Source: Sulfurospirillum sp. UCH001
GTDB taxonomy: Bacteria; Campylobacterota; Campylobacteria; Campylobacterales; Sulfurospirillaceae
NCBI RefSeq assembly: GCF_001548035.1
Contig: NZ_AP014723.1
Coordinates: 1,798,001 to 1,862,000, forward strand
Direction of reading: 5' to 3'
DNA: 64,000 bases
The notes under the pieces were generated by a model. It was not told where the DNA came from. It ran no database searches and was given only the letters and a program-made list of their open reading frames with translations. Below are positions 17,519 to 26,378 of the stretch, piece by piece. The position numbers and the translations under genes are program-made. Each line of letters starts with the position of its first letter. Position 1 is the first letter of the stretch.

Positions 17519-18443
17519 CGTACTCCTTTAGTGCATCGCTTAAGAGCGTTATACCTCCACCACTTTTAAAGACATAGCCATTTTCTGTTTTTTCTAAAAA
17601 ACGAATCATGACAGCACTATCAAGGCTATATCCATCATATATGCCAAAAATGCCCGTGAAATAGCCCCTATCGTAATTTTCAACTCGCTCTATAATCTCC
17701 ACACTCTTCCGTTTAGGCGTGCCACTAATAGAGCCTGCAGGAAGGAGTTTTGCGATTATATCGCCCACATGTTCATGCCAATTTTCCTCTAGTTTTCCAG
17801 TGATTTTAGAGCTTATTTGTAAAAGCTCTTTCGTGCCTGCTTGAATTTTTTCAACATAACGAAATTTCTCAACCCGTACTTCACGAGCAACCATGGAGAG
17901 GTCATTACGCAAAAGATCAACCACCATCACATGTTCGGCTTTTTCTTTCTCATCATCTAAAATCATTTTTTCCGCATGAGGAATACTCGCATCAATCGTG
18001 CCTTTCATAGGGTACGTGCTAATCTGATTGGCTTCAATCTTTACAAAACGCTCTGGAGAAAAACAGACGAACTCTTCTTTAAAGCAGAGTTTAAAAGGGG
18101 CATTTGCACTATAAAAAAGATTTTCAAGGCTGCAATTAAGCGTAACTTTTGTAGGAGATGTAAGATTGAGCATATAGGTATTGCCCGATTTAATCTCTTC
18201 AATCACAGATGCTATTTGAGAAAGATAGTGCTCTTTTGAAGGTAAATTTTTTTGCCATGAAAACGGTTTTTTGATAACATTTTCCATGGCATTGGTTTGA
18301 GTTTCTATGCGGTATAAAATACCTTTTTCTAAAGATGCGAGTGCAGAAGCATAAAAATGTTTTGCTGCATAATCGATAACAAAGAAAAAAGGCTCTCGGG
18401 TTTTACCAAAATGATTGAGTTTAGAAGCAAACTCAATGTTCAA
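17481..18443 (-). CDS. pabB: Aminodeoxychorismate synthase component I
   Basis: PabB converts chorismate plus ammonia to aminodeoxychorismate. The 320-residue protein holds the chorismate-binding domain: [10 protein letters not shown] (with the lysine typical of PabB), a [12 protein letters not shown] motif, [14 protein letters not shown] and [10 protein letters not shown]. It lacks most of the N-terminal part of longer PabB/TrpE proteins. The start appears to be TTG at 18443, with GGAG 7 nt upstream inside the end of pyrB. No glutaminase (pabA) is nearby; it may be shared with trpG elsewhere. Confidence 0.87.
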   Translation of the reverse strand: MNIEFASKLNHFGKTREPFFFVIDYAAKHFYASALASLEKGILYRIETQTNAMENVIKKPFSWQKNLPSKEHYLSQIASVIEEIKSGNTYMLNLTSPTKVTLNCSLENLFYSANAPFKLCFKEEFVCFSPERFVKIEANQISTYPMKGTIDASIPHAEKMILDDEKEKAEHVMVVDLLRNDLSMVAREVRVEKFRYVEKIQAGTKELLQISSKITGKLEENWHEHVGDIIAKLLPAGSISGTPKRKSVEIIERVENYDRGYFTGIFGIYDGYSLDSAVMIRFLEKTENGYVFKSGGGITLLSDALKEYDELCDKVYIPVF

Positions 18444-19305
18444 TCAACTTCTCCAACACAGCCATTCTCACGGCTACACCATTTTTAACTTGTTCTAAAA
18501 TTTTTGAACGTGGATCTTTCATCATAAAATCATCCACATCCACATTTCGGTGTACTGGACCTGGATGAAGAATGATAATGTCACGATTACCCATGAGTTT
18601 AGAGGTAATACAAAAATCAGTTCCATAATCTTTCAGTGATGCATAGATCTGATTGGCATGGCGCTCTGTTTGAGCACGTAAACTCATAATGACATCAACC
18701 TCATCAATGACCTCTTCTATACGGTGATGGACACGAAGATCCGTTTGAGGTAAGAAATGCGGAGGTCCAACCAAAATGACTTCAACACCAACGCGTCCTA
18801 AAAGTTCAATATTGCTGTTCGCAACACGTGAATTTTTGATATCACCAACAATGGCTACTTTTTTACCGCGAACATCTCCAAAATGGCGTCTCATTGTAAA
18901 AAGATCTAAGAGTGCTTGCGTTGGGTGCGCGTGAGCACCATCTCCACCATTGACAATCGGACAATTGACATAGTTTGCTAAGATATGCGGAACACCTGAG
19001 CTTTTGTGACGAACAACAATGGCATCAGGTCCCATTGCATCAAGATTTGCTGCTGTATCAAACAACGTTTCGCCTTTACTCGATGAGCTACGAGAAACAT
19101 CAAGGCTCACAACCATTGCTCCAAGACGTTTTGCGGCAATCTCAAAACTACTGCGTGTTCGGGTTGAATTCTCAAAAAAGATGGTGATGACCGTTTTATT
19201 TTTCAAAATTTCTCGTGGTTTTTCATCTAAAAACTCTGTTGCTCTTTTGTACAACTGCTCAATCTCTTCCAACGAAAAATCCCGTGTATTAATCAAATGG
19301 TTCAC
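18433..19305 (-). CDS. pyrB: Aspartate carbamoyltransferase catalytic subunit
   Basis: PyrB makes carbamoyl-aspartate, the committed step of pyrimidine synthesis. The carbamoyl-phosphate site STRTRSSFE and the HPTQALLD motif are present, with [10 protein letters not shown] near the C terminus. The frame extends to 19368, but AAGGAG lies 6 nt before a GTG at 19305, giving the normal start [11 protein letters not shown] and 290 aa. No pyrI regulatory gene is next to it. The stop overlaps the TTG start of pabB by 11 nt. Confidence 0.95.
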   Translation of the reverse strand: MNHLINTRDFSLEEIEQLYKRATEFLDEKPREILKNKTVITIFFENSTRTRSSFEIAAKRLGAMVVSLDVSRSSSSKGETLFDTAANLDAMGPDAIVVRHKSSGVPHILANYVNCPIVNGGDGAHAHPTQALLDLFTMRRHFGDVRGKKVAIVGDIKNSRVANSNIELLGRVGVEVILVGPPHFLPQTDLRVHHRIEEVIDEVDVIMSLRAQTERHANQIYASLKDYGTDFCITSKLMGNRDIIILHPGPVHRNVDVDDFMMKDPRSKILEQVKNGVAVRMAVLEKLIEH

Positions 19306-19412
19306 GCACCGCTCCTTGATGATTTTGGAAAAATAATAACAAATTTTGACTGTAAGTTTCGTTAACACTTCATTGAATTCTCTTTGCTACAATTCCAAAA
19401 AAAGGAGGAAAC

Positions 19413-19940
19413 ATGAAAAAAATCTTTTGTGCACCGCTTCTACTTTTTGGTTCTCTCCTTTATGCAGAGACCATCAGTTTTACAGAAGAGGTACGCGTTA
19501 TTACCAGTAAACCTGAATATCGTATGGTCACAACTCGTACGCCCTTTCAAGAGTGTTGGGACGAGCAAATCGAAGTACATTATGCTCCACCACCACCCCA
19601 TAATGATGGCAGTGGCGTCGTAGGTGGTGTTATTGGCGGTGTCGCGGGTGGTGTGTTAGGACATCAAATTGGCGGTGGTAGTGGTAAAACTGCAGCAACC
19701 GTTGGCGGCGCTATTGTGGGTACATTAGTCGGAAAAAATTTGGCTGAGCAAAACAGTTATTCTCCGCCCCCTCCTCCAATGTATCGAACAGAGAGACGTT
19801 GTACGACACGTTACGAAGAGAAAAGTGCGGAGAAATTTATGGGGTATCGCAACACGGCTAACTATAAAGGACAGAGCATCGTCAAATACTCTGATCAACC
19901 TTTAGAGTTTATCCACGTTAATGTCACGGCAAGCTACTAA
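19413..19940 (+). CDS. Glycine-zipper (17 kDa antigen-like) outer-envelope protein
   Basis: A 175-residue exported protein with a signal peptide ending ...LLYAE (about residue 19). The centre carries a glycine zipper in two parts: GVVGGVIGGVAGGVLGHQIG and TAATVGGAIVGTLVGKNLA, the pattern of the Rickettsia 17 kDa surface antigen family that inserts as a two-helix hairpin in membranes. Proline runs (PPPP, PPPPPM) flank the zipper and two cysteines lie on either side. The function is unknown. AGGAGG precedes the ATG and TACAAT lies about 20 bp upstream. Its 3' end overlaps bioD on the other strand by 39 bp. Confidence 0.8.
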   Translation: MKKIFCAPLLLFGSLLYAETISFTEEVRVITSKPEYRMVTTRTPFQECWDEQIEVHYAPPPPHNDGSGVVGGVIGGVAGGVLGHQIGGGSGKTAATVGGAIVGTLVGKNLAEQNSYSPPPPPMYRTERRCTTRYEEKSAEKFMGYRNTANYKGQSIVKYSDQPLEFIHVNVTASY

Positions 19941-20579
19941 ACTCTCTAAAATTTCATTCATATTTTCTTGCAATGAAAGCACTCTGCCAAATAACTTTTT
20001 AAAAAATGGCAGAGTGATTTCATCAAAAGAAGCACGATCTCCTCTAAAATTAATACACCATTCATAGTCATCCACACCTAGGCTATCAAGCAAATGCAGG
20101 TTGAGTAAAACATCATTAATACAGCCTAATTGATCATGTCCCACAAGCAACGTTTTTGCATGAAACAGACGAATAAAATCATACATGTATAAATCTTCTT
20201 CGATGGGCACTAATAGACCACCTGCACCTTCAATCAAGACGATATCGCACAAAGCCTCAATTTTAGCATAGGCACTTTCCAATAACTCCAAACTGATTTT
20301 TTTGCGTCCTTTCGCAACAAAAGGAGCCGCAGGAAGTTCAAACTGATACGGCGTGATATCTCTCATTTTTAGCACTTCAAGTGCAGGATTGAGTCGTTTG
20401 GCTGTCTCAAAAAGCAGTGTTGCATCGAGTGGTTCTTTCACGACACCTGTTTCGATGGGTTTCATAACACCTACTTTCAATCCCTTTGCAGAAAGAGATT
20501 CAAGGAGCTTGAGTGTTGTATAGGTTTTACCAATATTCGTATTGGTCGCAGTAATAAAAATAGGAGGATATTTTTTCAT
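19902..20579 (-). CDS. bioD: Dethiobiotin synthetase
   Basis: BioD closes the ureido ring of biotin using CO2 and ATP. The P-loop-like TNTNIGKTYTTLKLLE is at the N terminus, VMKPIETG follows, and the LIEGAGGLLVPI motif is present. The start is the ATG at 20579; the frame continues to 20612 without a better signal. A TATAAT just upstream suggests its own promoter. The last 39 bp overlap the convergent glycine-zipper gene. Other bio genes are not adjacent, although a BioF-like gene lies at 40.3-41.4 kb. Confidence 0.92.
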   Translation of the reverse strand: MKKYPPIFITATNTNIGKTYTTLKLLESLSAKGLKVGVMKPIETGVVKEPLDATLLFETAKRLNPALEVLKMRDITPYQFELPAAPFVAKGRKKISLELLESAYAKIEALCDIVLIEGAGGLLVPIEEDLYMYDFIRLFHAKTLLVGHDQLGCINDVLLNLHLLDSLGVDDYEWCINFRGDRASFDEITLPFFKKLFGRVLSLQENMNEILESLVACRDINVDKL

Positions 20580-20601
20580 CGTGAGTACTCTTTTTGGCGT
20601 T

Positions 20602-20607
20602 ATTATA
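20602..20607 (-). promoter_or_regulatory. -10 box of bioD
   Basis: TATAAT on the minus strand (GGTTATAATAACG) lies 22 bp upstream of the bioD ATG, just after the terminator-like hairpin of the preceding gene, so bioD is probably transcribed on its own. Confidence 0.5.
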
Positions 20608-20611
20608 ACCA

Positions 20612-20641
20612 AAAAGAGATTAAGGGCATTTATCGCCCTTA
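20612..20641 (-). terminator. Terminator of the 20.6-21.1 kb membrane protein gene
   Basis: On the minus strand TAAGGGC and GCCCTTA form a perfect 7-bp stem with a 7-nt loop, followed by ATCTCTTTTT, directly after the stop codon of the membrane protein gene. Confidence 0.7.
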
Positions 20642-20645
20642 GTGT

Positions 20646-21068
20646 TTAACCAATTAAATAGCGAGTGAGAAACGCAAGAGAAGCAGCGATGATATGCGGT
20701 GCACCATACAAAAATGTTGCGAAAACTTGCACCAAAATACTTTTTTTGAGCTTCGTTCCAAAAATAATCAAGGTTCCTATAAATGTTGTGGCAAAGATAT
20801 AAGAAAGTGCATGCATTAAGCCATAACTTGGGTCATGTTTGAGACTTGCAAGGAAAAGCGTAATCACATACGCGGCAATGAAAAAACCTATAACATTGGA
20901 GAGTGTTTCATAACGTTGAAACTTCTCATAAAAATCCTCAATACTTGGCGTTGGCAAACCTAAAGACTCTTTGAGTTTCTTAGATGCTATAGCTTTTTTT
21001 TCAAAAAAGAAAAAAGCAATCAGACTGAATATAACTCCAAGCGGAACGATTAAGAACAATGCATCCAT
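20646..21068 (-). CDS. Small membrane protein of unknown function
   Basis: A 140-residue protein with about four hydrophobic segments (near 3-21, 56-74, 84-103 and 108-135) and a charged stretch between the first two (KKAIASKKLKESLGLPTPS). I do not recognise a family. A clear AAGGAG lies 6 nt before the ATG and a terminator follows the stop, so it looks like a real single-gene unit between bioD and the AraC regulator. Confidence 0.7.
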   Translation of the reverse strand: MDALFLIVPLGVIFSLIAFFFFEKKAIASKKLKESLGLPTPSIEDFYEKFQRYETLSNVIGFFIAAYVITLFLASLKHDPSYGLMHALSYIFATTFIGTLIIFGTKLKKSILVQVFATFLYGAPHIIAASLAFLTRYLIG

Positions 21069-21162
21069 AACAAACTCCTTGTGACATTTTCGTGATACAC
21101 GGTGATTGTAACGATGGTTGGTTTGGGTGTTGCTTAAAAAGATGAATTAATGATAATTTATG

Positions 21163-22026
21163 CTACTTAAATCGTACGGGAATACAAAAATCTAGATCAA
21201 ATGTCTCATCTGCATCGATAAAATGGTTTTTTCTATACAATGCGAAGGACGGTAAGGAGGCTTTTTCATAATCGCTTTTGGGTAACCACTCATGGTAAAT
21301 CACATCCATGTACTTTCGTAGATCTCCGTAAATACCTTTTAAAGAAAAAACAGCGCAAAACGTTTGAGGAATACGCATAACCCCTACTTCTGCACTTCTG
21401 TAAAATTTTTTTGAAGAAGGAAGCTCTAAACAAGCGACATAATGACACTGTGATGACTCCACAAAACGTGGATTACTATGATGCAAACCTATCATGCTCT
21501 GCTTTGAAAAATCAATGCCTTGCCTTAATGCCCACTCTTGAAGCTTTAGCCACGCCATTTTGATACTTCTATCATATCCTTTGTGTCGCACATATGCTAC
21601 GTCAAAACTCGGCATGGAACATATTTTTACCTCTAAAGGCTGATGAGCAAACGTATAGTCTCTATTTTCATTCGCTTTGTCCACTTCTCGCCATTTTGTG
21701 GGCGTTACACCAAAGTTTTCTTTAAACGCTTGTGTAAACGAAGCATTTGAAACAAATCCAACATCATGCATAATATGCGTGATGGTTGCATCAGGGTTAA
21801 ATAAAAGTAGATTAGCGGCATGTTCGAGTTTAACACGCTTAATATATGCATGCAAACTCTCTTTGGTTATCTCTTTGAAAATGCGATTAAAATGAAAAGG
21901 GGACATCGCTACTAACGCGGCAAGTTCTTCCACAGAGAAATTTTTTTCAATATCACCGTGTATATGAAAAAGTACTTCATTGACGCGTTCAAGATGATCA
22001 TTTTTAGTAATTTGTTTCTGTCTCAT
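21163..22026 (-). CDS. AraC-family regulator with GyrI-like effector domain
   Basis: Two AraC helix-turn-helix units lie at the N terminus (SVEELAALVAMSPFHFNRIF and ITHIMHDVGFVSNASFTQAF, about residues 30-105). A C-terminal GyrI-like/SOUL-type ligand-binding domain follows (residues 130-287), as in Rob- and BmrR-type regulators that sense small hydrophobic compounds. The ATG at 22026 follows the -10 box by only six bases, so the mRNA may be leaderless. The gene is divergent from an aminotransferase 102 bp away, a possible target. Confidence 0.88.
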   Translation of the reverse strand: MRQKQITKNDHLERVNEVLFHIHGDIEKNFSVEELAALVAMSPFHFNRIFKEITKESLHAYIKRVKLEHAANLLLFNPDATITHIMHDVGFVSNASFTQAFKENFGVTPTKWREVDKANENRDYTFAHQPLEVKICSMPSFDVAYVRHKGYDRSIKMAWLKLQEWALRQGIDFSKQSMIGLHHSNPRFVESSQCHYVACLELPSSKKFYRSAEVGVMRIPQTFCAVFSLKGIYGDLRKYMDVIYHEWLPKSDYEKASLPSFALYRKNHFIDADETFDLDFCIPVRFK

Positions 22027-22032
22027 GAAACA

Positions 22033-22038
22033 ATTATA
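22033..22038 (-). promoter_or_regulatory. -10 box directly before the AraC regulator start
   Basis: TGCTATAAT on the minus strand is an extended -10 element ending six bases before the ATG. Transcription normally begins about 6-7 bases after the box, which falls on or next to the start codon. Confidence 0.5.
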
Positions 22039-22095
22039 GCACAAATGGACAAAACAAATCCCCTTTTTTATGTGGTGTAATCAAGTCGTGAACGC

Positions 22096-22101
22096 TATAA
22101 T
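22096..22101 (+). promoter_or_regulatory. -10 box of the 22.1 kb aminotransferase
   Basis: TATAAT lies 27 bp before the ATG, and AAAGGTAGGAT supplies the ribosome-binding site. It is back to back with the AraC promoter. Confidence 0.55.
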
Positions 22102-22128
22102 ACGATACATTTTTTATAAAGGTAGGAT

Positions 22129-23292
22129 ATGCAAACCAAATTTGCAAAACGTGTTACCACAGCATCACGTTCATTTACGCGCACCATTTTAGATTTAACG
22201 GCACAAAACTCTATTATCTCTTTTGCAGGTGGACTTCCTGACGCTGCACTTTTTCCAAGAGAGAACATTGAAAAACATGCAAAACAACTCTTCGAGACAG
22301 AAGACAATCGATTATTCCAATACAGCAATGCTTCTGGTGTTGAAGCACTCAAAGTCGAAATTGCTAAAAAATATCACAATACGGCATCCGCAGAAATTAT
22401 GTTAACAAATGGTTCTCAACAAGGCCTTGATCTTGTATGTAAAACATTCTTAGATGAGCAAGATTACATTATCGTTGAAGATCCAAGTTATTTAGCAGCC
22501 CTTGGACTTTTTCATATGTATAACGTTAACGTGAAAGCCGCTCCACTCAACGCAAATGGTGTTGATACTGTCGTTTTAGAAGAGCTTTTCCGTGACTATT
22601 CGCCAAAATTTTTCTATACTATTCCTATTTTTCAAAATCCAACAGGGTACTCATACACACTAGAAACACGTCAAGAAGTGGTACGAATCGCTAAAAAGTA
22701 TAACGTTATTCTCTTGGAAGACAGCCCCTATGAAGCCCTTCGTTACGATGGTGTACAAACCACTGCATTTGCAGATTTACTCCCAGAACTCACCATTGCA
22801 CTTGGAACATTTTCAAAAACACTTGCTCCTGATTTTCGTATCGGGTGGATGAAAGCACCTAAAGAAATCATCAGTGCACTCACACTTTCAAAAGAGAGTA
22901 CAGATTTGCAAAACTCAAAATTTTTCCAGCATATCTGCGCACGTATGATGCAAAATGGAGAACTTCAAGAGCATACCAAAAAACTTATCGAATACTATCG
23001 CCCAAAACGTGATGCCATGGTGAATGCGTTACATGAATGTTTCAAAGATAGCATTGAGTTTGTCGTCCCAGAGGGCGGTATGTTTATTTGGGTTAACTTT
23101 AAAAAATGTACTGACAGCATGAAACTCTTCGATATTGCTATCAAAAAAGGTGTTGCATTTGTACCAGGTAGTGTTTTCTTTTCTGACAAACGTGTAAGTT
23201 CTTTTGGACGTTTAAACTACACTAATTCAAGTTTAGAGCAAATTAGAAAAGGTGTAAAGAAGCTTCATGAAGCCTATGTAGAGCTTTGTTAA
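22129..23292 (+). CDS. PLP-dependent class I/II aminotransferase (2-aminoadipate/MocR-type)
   Basis: A 387-residue fold-type I aminotransferase resembling the LysN/ARO8-like group and the catalytic domain of MocR regulators. Visible features are ISFAGGLPDAALFP near the N terminus, YSNASGVEALK, the NPTGYSYTLE motif, the LLEDSPYEALRY segment and the PLP lysine in GTFSKTLAPDFRIGW. Such enzymes act on aromatic, branched or 2-aminoadipate-type amino acids; the substrate is not determined here. It has its own promoter and is divergent from the AraC-type regulator. Confidence 0.88.
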   Translation: MQTKFAKRVTTASRSFTRTILDLTAQNSIISFAGGLPDAALFPRENIEKHAKQLFETEDNRLFQYSNASGVEALKVEIAKKYHNTASAEIMLTNGSQQGLDLVCKTFLDEQDYIIVEDPSYLAALGLFHMYNVNVKAAPLNANGVDTVVLEELFRDYSPKFFYTIPIFQNPTGYSYTLETRQEVVRIAKKYNVILLEDSPYEALRYDGVQTTAFADLLPELTIALGTFSKTLAPDFRIGWMKAPKEIISALTLSKESTDLQNSKFFQHICARMMQNGELQEHTKKLIEYYRPKRDAMVNALHECFKDSIEFVVPEGGMFIWVNFKKCTDSMKLFDIAIKKGVAFVPGSVFFSDKRVSSFGRLNYTNSSLEQIRKGVKKLHEAYVELC

Positions 23293-24149
23293 ATTCCACG
23301 CTTACAGATGATATTACCAAGCTGTGCACCCACAGCTTGGGCAACAACATTGCATTTTACTTTAAATAAAAAGAAGATAGGCAAGCCTGCAACCTCACCT
23401 AAGCACTCATAGTTGCCCATACCTTTGGAGATAATACACTCTGCTTTTTCAAACAAAACTCGTGCATTCTCATTCATAAGCTCCATAGCAAGCCCTGGAG
23501 TTGGAACACCACTATCTACGATGGTAGCAACGTCATTCATTCCAGACGCTAAAGCATCTTGGCACGTTAAGTCATTAATGATTGGTCGCCCTCGAACAAA
23601 ATAATAGACATTAATTTTTGGGAAAAGCTCTTTTATCGTTTGAATGTAGAGCTTATCAAAAATCTCTTCACCCGCATTATCAGCTAAATAAACAAGTGTT
23701 TGGGTATGAGCTAATTGTTGCTCAAGTAATGCAAAATCGTCAATAGCAAATGGCGTATGATAGATCTTCTCTAATTCTTCTTCAAGATCATACAGCATAA
23801 CTGCAGCAAGATCAATTACGTTACCTGCGACTGCTGTTTTGGTCGCTTCAAAAAGCTTATGAGAACTTTGTTTAATTTTTTGCTCACATAAAGGTAGAAA
23901 CGCTTTTGCTTTTTCTGAAGAGTCCGCTTTGAACTGTGCATACAAATCATGAACACCTAAAACCTCTGCCATTGCTTCGTAAAGTGGTGCAGCATTGTGA
24001 GGTGGTGTTTGATTCATATCAAACGTCGCGATCTTTGTATGTGCTAAACAATCAATCTTTTGTGCTTGTTGTTCATCTACATTTAAAAGTTCACAGACAC
24101 GTTTTGTTTGATCGTAAATACAGGTTAAACAGTGTTCTTGTAATTTCAT
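23289..24149 (-). CDS. DUF89/ARMT1-like damage-control phosphatase
   Basis: A 286-residue DUF89 protein. It has the N-terminal cysteine pair of the prokaryotic subgroup (CLTCIYDQ), the AGNVIDLA motif, LADNAGEEIFD and the metal/phosphate-site segments VDSGVPTPG and ISKGMGNYE. DUF89 members are metal-dependent phosphatases thought to remove damaged sugar- or cofactor-phosphates; the substrate here is unknown. It is convergent with the aminotransferase (4-bp overlap of the stop regions), and a perfect 10-bp hairpin lies in its last codons. Confidence 0.85.
   Translation of the reverse strand: MKLQEHCLTCIYDQTKRVCELLNVDEQQAQKIDCLAHTKIATFDMNQTPPHNAAPLYEAMAEVLGVHDLYAQFKADSSEKAKAFLPLCEQKIKQSSHKLFEATKTAVAGNVIDLAAVMLYDLEEELEKIYHTPFAIDDFALLEQQLAHTQTLVYLADNAGEEIFDKLYIQTIKELFPKINVYYFVRGRPIINDLTCQDALASGMNDVATIVDSGVPTPGLAMELMNENARVLFEKAECIISKGMGNYECLGEVAGLPIFFLFKVKCNVVAQAVGAQLGNIICKRGI
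23317..23340. repeat. Perfect 10-bp hairpin inside the 3' end of the DUF89 gene
   Basis: CCAAGCTGTG and CACAGCTTGG pair without mismatch around the loop CACC. It lies 25 bp after the stop of the plus-strand aminotransferase and could end or protect that transcript, although no T-run follows. Confidence 0.55.
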
Positions 24150-24185
24150 TGGTACGTAAGATTAAAAGAAGAAATGTGGAGGGAA

Positions 24186-24212
24186 GGCAGCAACATCATT
24201 TTTGTTACTGCC
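24186..24212 (-). terminator. Hairpin after rplS, possible terminator
   Basis: GGCAGTAAC and GTTGCTGCC form a 9-bp stem (one G-U) right after the rplS stop on the minus strand. The following TTCCCTCC is not a good T-run, so termination may be partial. Confidence 0.45.
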
Positions 24213-24221
24213 CAAAAAGTA

Positions 24222-24578
24222 TTATTTTCTAAGTTCTCTAATTTTTGCAGCTTTACCACGTCTATCTCTAAGATAAAAGAGTTTAGAACGTCTAACTTGA
24301 CCGCGTCTTACAACAACGATCTCTTCGATACTGTCAGAATAAATTGGGAAAATTCTCTCAACACCAACACTGTTTGCACCGATTTTTCTAACCATAAAGG
24401 TCTCGCCTACGCCAGAACCTCTTCTTGCAATACAAATACCTTCAAAATTTTGAACACGTTGTTTATCGCCTTCAACAATTTTAACGGCAACTCTTACTGT
24501 GTCACCTGCTCTAAAATCAGGAACATTCTTCTCAGCAATCTGTCCTGCTTCAAAAGCTTCAATATATTTATTTCTCAT
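24222..24578 (-). CDS. rplS: 50S ribosomal protein L19
   Basis: L19 sits at the 30S-50S interface. The 118-residue protein has the typical [20 protein letters not shown] start of the SH3-like fold, the [23 protein letters not shown] core and a basic C terminus ([15 protein letters not shown]). It ends the conserved rpsP-khpA-rimM-trmD-rplS cluster; 21 nt separate it from trmD. Confidence 0.98.
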   Translation of the reverse strand: MRNKYIEAFEAGQIAEKNVPDFRAGDTVRVAVKIVEGDKQRVQNFEGICIARRGSGVGETFMVRKIGANSVGVERIFPIYSDSIEEIVVVRRGQVRRSKLFYLRDRRGKAAKIRELRK

Positions 24579-24599
24579 CTATTATCCTTTTTGTTCATT

Positions 24600-25292
24600 C
24601 TAATGCTTCACGCTAAAGCGAGAAAACAGATCTGGTCTGAAATATTTGGTCTTAGATTCAGACATTTTATTTTTTAAGCTTGTGATTTTAGCGTGGTTTC
24701 CCTTTAAAAACTCTGAGGGCACTGATTTATTTTCATAAATTGGTGGTTTTGAGAAACATGGAGCCTCTAAAAGAGGGCTCTCAAAACTTTCCATGCTCAA
24801 AGAATCTTCATTACCAAGAACGCCTTTTATGTTACGACTGATCGCATCACTCATCACAAGGCTTGGAAGTTCCCCGCCTGTTAAAACATAGTCTCCTATG
24901 CAAAAAAGCTCATCGGCAAATGTTTCAATAACTCGCTCATCAATTCCCTCATAACGTCCACTGACAAAAACGATATGCTTCTTAGAGGCTAATCGTTTTG
25001 CATCATTTTGCGTAAAAAGTTTTCCTGATGGAGTTGGAAAAACGATATACGCATCTAAAGACGCTTGCTTGATATGTCGTAAAAGATCAAACAAAGGTTG
25101 AGGGAATAGGACAAGTCCTGCTCCGCCACTCGCTTGATAATCGTCCACTTTGCCATGCTTATTGTTTGTAAAATCGCGTGGATTTGCAAAATCAACATGC
25201 AAAAGCTCTTTTGCAATGGCACGTTTTAAGATTGAGTCTTCAAAGTATGAAGTAATCAATCCTTCAAAAAGTGTTACATAGGTAAAATGCAT
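24600..25292 (-). CDS. trmD: tRNA (guanine-N1-)-methyltransferase
   Basis: TrmD methylates G37 next to the anticodon with S-adenosylmethionine, preventing frameshifts. The SPOUT knot region is visible as [15 protein letters not shown] and [17 protein letters not shown], and the N terminus [20 protein letters not shown] fits. The protein has 230 residues. Its ATG overlaps the rimM stop (TAATG). The tRNA-Arg at 58 kb has G37, as TrmD requires. Confidence 0.97.
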   Translation of the reverse strand: MHFTYVTLFEGLITSYFEDSILKRAIAKELLHVDFANPRDFTNNKHGKVDDYQASGGAGLVLFPQPLFDLLRHIKQASLDAYIVFPTPSGKLFTQNDAKRLASKKHIVFVSGRYEGIDERVIETFADELFCIGDYVLTGGELPSLVMSDAISRNIKGVLGNEDSLSMESFESPLLEAPCFSKPPIYENKSVPSEFLKGNHAKITSLKNKMSESKTKYFRPDLFSRFSVKH

Positions 25293-25831
25293 TAGGAGTT
25301 CTCCAGAATTCCTAAACCATCTTTGCTTAGTACCTCTTTTTTGATTTTATCAAATGTAATGATATAACGCTCAATATATGGCAAATAAAAAGACTTTGCC
25401 ATTCCTTTTTTGATCAAAGTATCATCGGTTTTGATAACCAAATAATCCGTTGCTGCAATACGCTCTATCTCGTCAACTTTTCCCAACAATGTGCCATCTT
25501 CGTCAATCACACATGCATCAATCAAATCAAACCAAAAGAATTCACCCTCTTTTAAGGCACATTCATTGACTGAATTTTCTTGTGTTGTAAACAAAAAGGT
25601 ATTGACCAATTTAGCAGCCAATTCTCTGTCTTGATATCCAACAAACGAGATAAGTTCACGTGTTTGATTATATGAAAAGACTTCAAGTATCTCACCTTTT
25701 TGAGTGGTAAACTTTTTGCCTTTTTTAAATTGCTCAGGAAAATCACACTGAAGGTGAAGTTTCAACTCACCTTTTAAGCCCACAAGTCGCCCAATTTGAG
25801 CGACTTCAATGAGTGAAGATTGATTATTCAT
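25292..25831 (-). CDS. rimM: Ribosome maturation factor RimM
   Basis: RimM helps assemble the 30S head by binding S19. The 179-residue protein has the N-terminal barrel start [24 protein letters not shown] and the PRC-barrel half, [23 protein letters not shown]. It overlaps khpA by 8 nt and trmD by one base, so translation of the whole cluster is coupled. Confidence 0.95.
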   Translation of the reverse strand: MNNQSSLIEVAQIGRLVGLKGELKLHLQCDFPEQFKKGKKFTTQKGEILEVFSYNQTRELISFVGYQDRELAAKLVNTFLFTTQENSVNECALKEGEFFWFDLIDACVIDEDGTLLGKVDEIERIAATDYLVIKTDDTLIKKGMAKSFYLPYIERYIITFDKIKKEVLSKDGLGILENS

Positions 25832-26069
25832 CGTTAGCTTTGACCGTAACTCTATACGATTTACCGTCTTTTGCTTTACATCCAGAGATAAGCGTTTTGA
25901 GTGAATTGATCATTTTGCCATCTTTGCCAATCAATTTACCAGTATCAATTTTATCCGCATAGATGACAACTTCGCAAAATGTTCCATCAACATCACTTCG
26001 CTCAACACGTACACCCGCTGGATTGTCTACCAAAAGTTTGGCAAACTCTTCGAGGAATTTGTCAATCAT
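25824..26069 (-). CDS. khpA: KH-domain RNA-binding protein KhpA
   Basis: A one-domain KH protein of 81 residues with the RNA-binding loop GKDG in GKLIGKDGKMINSLKTLI. In other bacteria KhpA, alone or with KhpB, binds many RNAs and affects cell elongation and division. It lies between rpsP and rimM, its usual place. Confidence 0.92.
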   Translation of the reverse strand: MIDKFLEEFAKLLVDNPAGVRVERSDVDGTFCEVVIYADKIDTGKLIGKDGKMINSLKTLISGCKAKDGKSYRVTVKANDE

Positions 26070-26071
26070 GA

Positions 26072-26302
26072 TTATTTACCAGTGATTTTTGCAACCCTGT
26101 CACTAAGCTTTGCGCCAACGCTTTTCCAGTAAGCAAGTCTCTCTGCATCAAATTTAACGGTTTGAGGATTGCTTAGTGGATTATAATAACCGATAGTCTC
26201 GATTGAACCACCGTCACGTTTTTTTCTGCTGTCTGTTACGACAATTCTGTAAAATGGAGTTTTATTTCTACCCATTCTTGTTAATCTTACAACTGTTGCC
26301 AT
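26072..26302 (-). CDS. rpsP: 30S ribosomal protein S16
   Basis: S16 is an early-assembling 30S protein. The 76-residue product has the family start [21 protein letters not shown] and the [12 protein letters not shown] motif. It lies 2 nt before khpA and 76 bp after ffh, so it is probably cotranscribed with ffh. Confidence 0.98.
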   Translation of the reverse strand: MATVVRLTRMGRNKTPFYRIVVTDSRKKRDGGSIETIGYYNPLSNPQTVKFDAERLAYWKSVGAKLSDRVAKITGK

Positions 26303-26378
26303 TTTATGGTCTCCTTAAATTTTTTCTACGACTTAGATTTGCATGTAATATTTACATGCAGATATAAACCGTCACACC

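Noticed and set aside
24174-24677. 167-codon open frame on plus over rplS and trmD
   Set aside because: Antisense to two highly conserved genes and rich in residues typical of shadow frames; no start signal.
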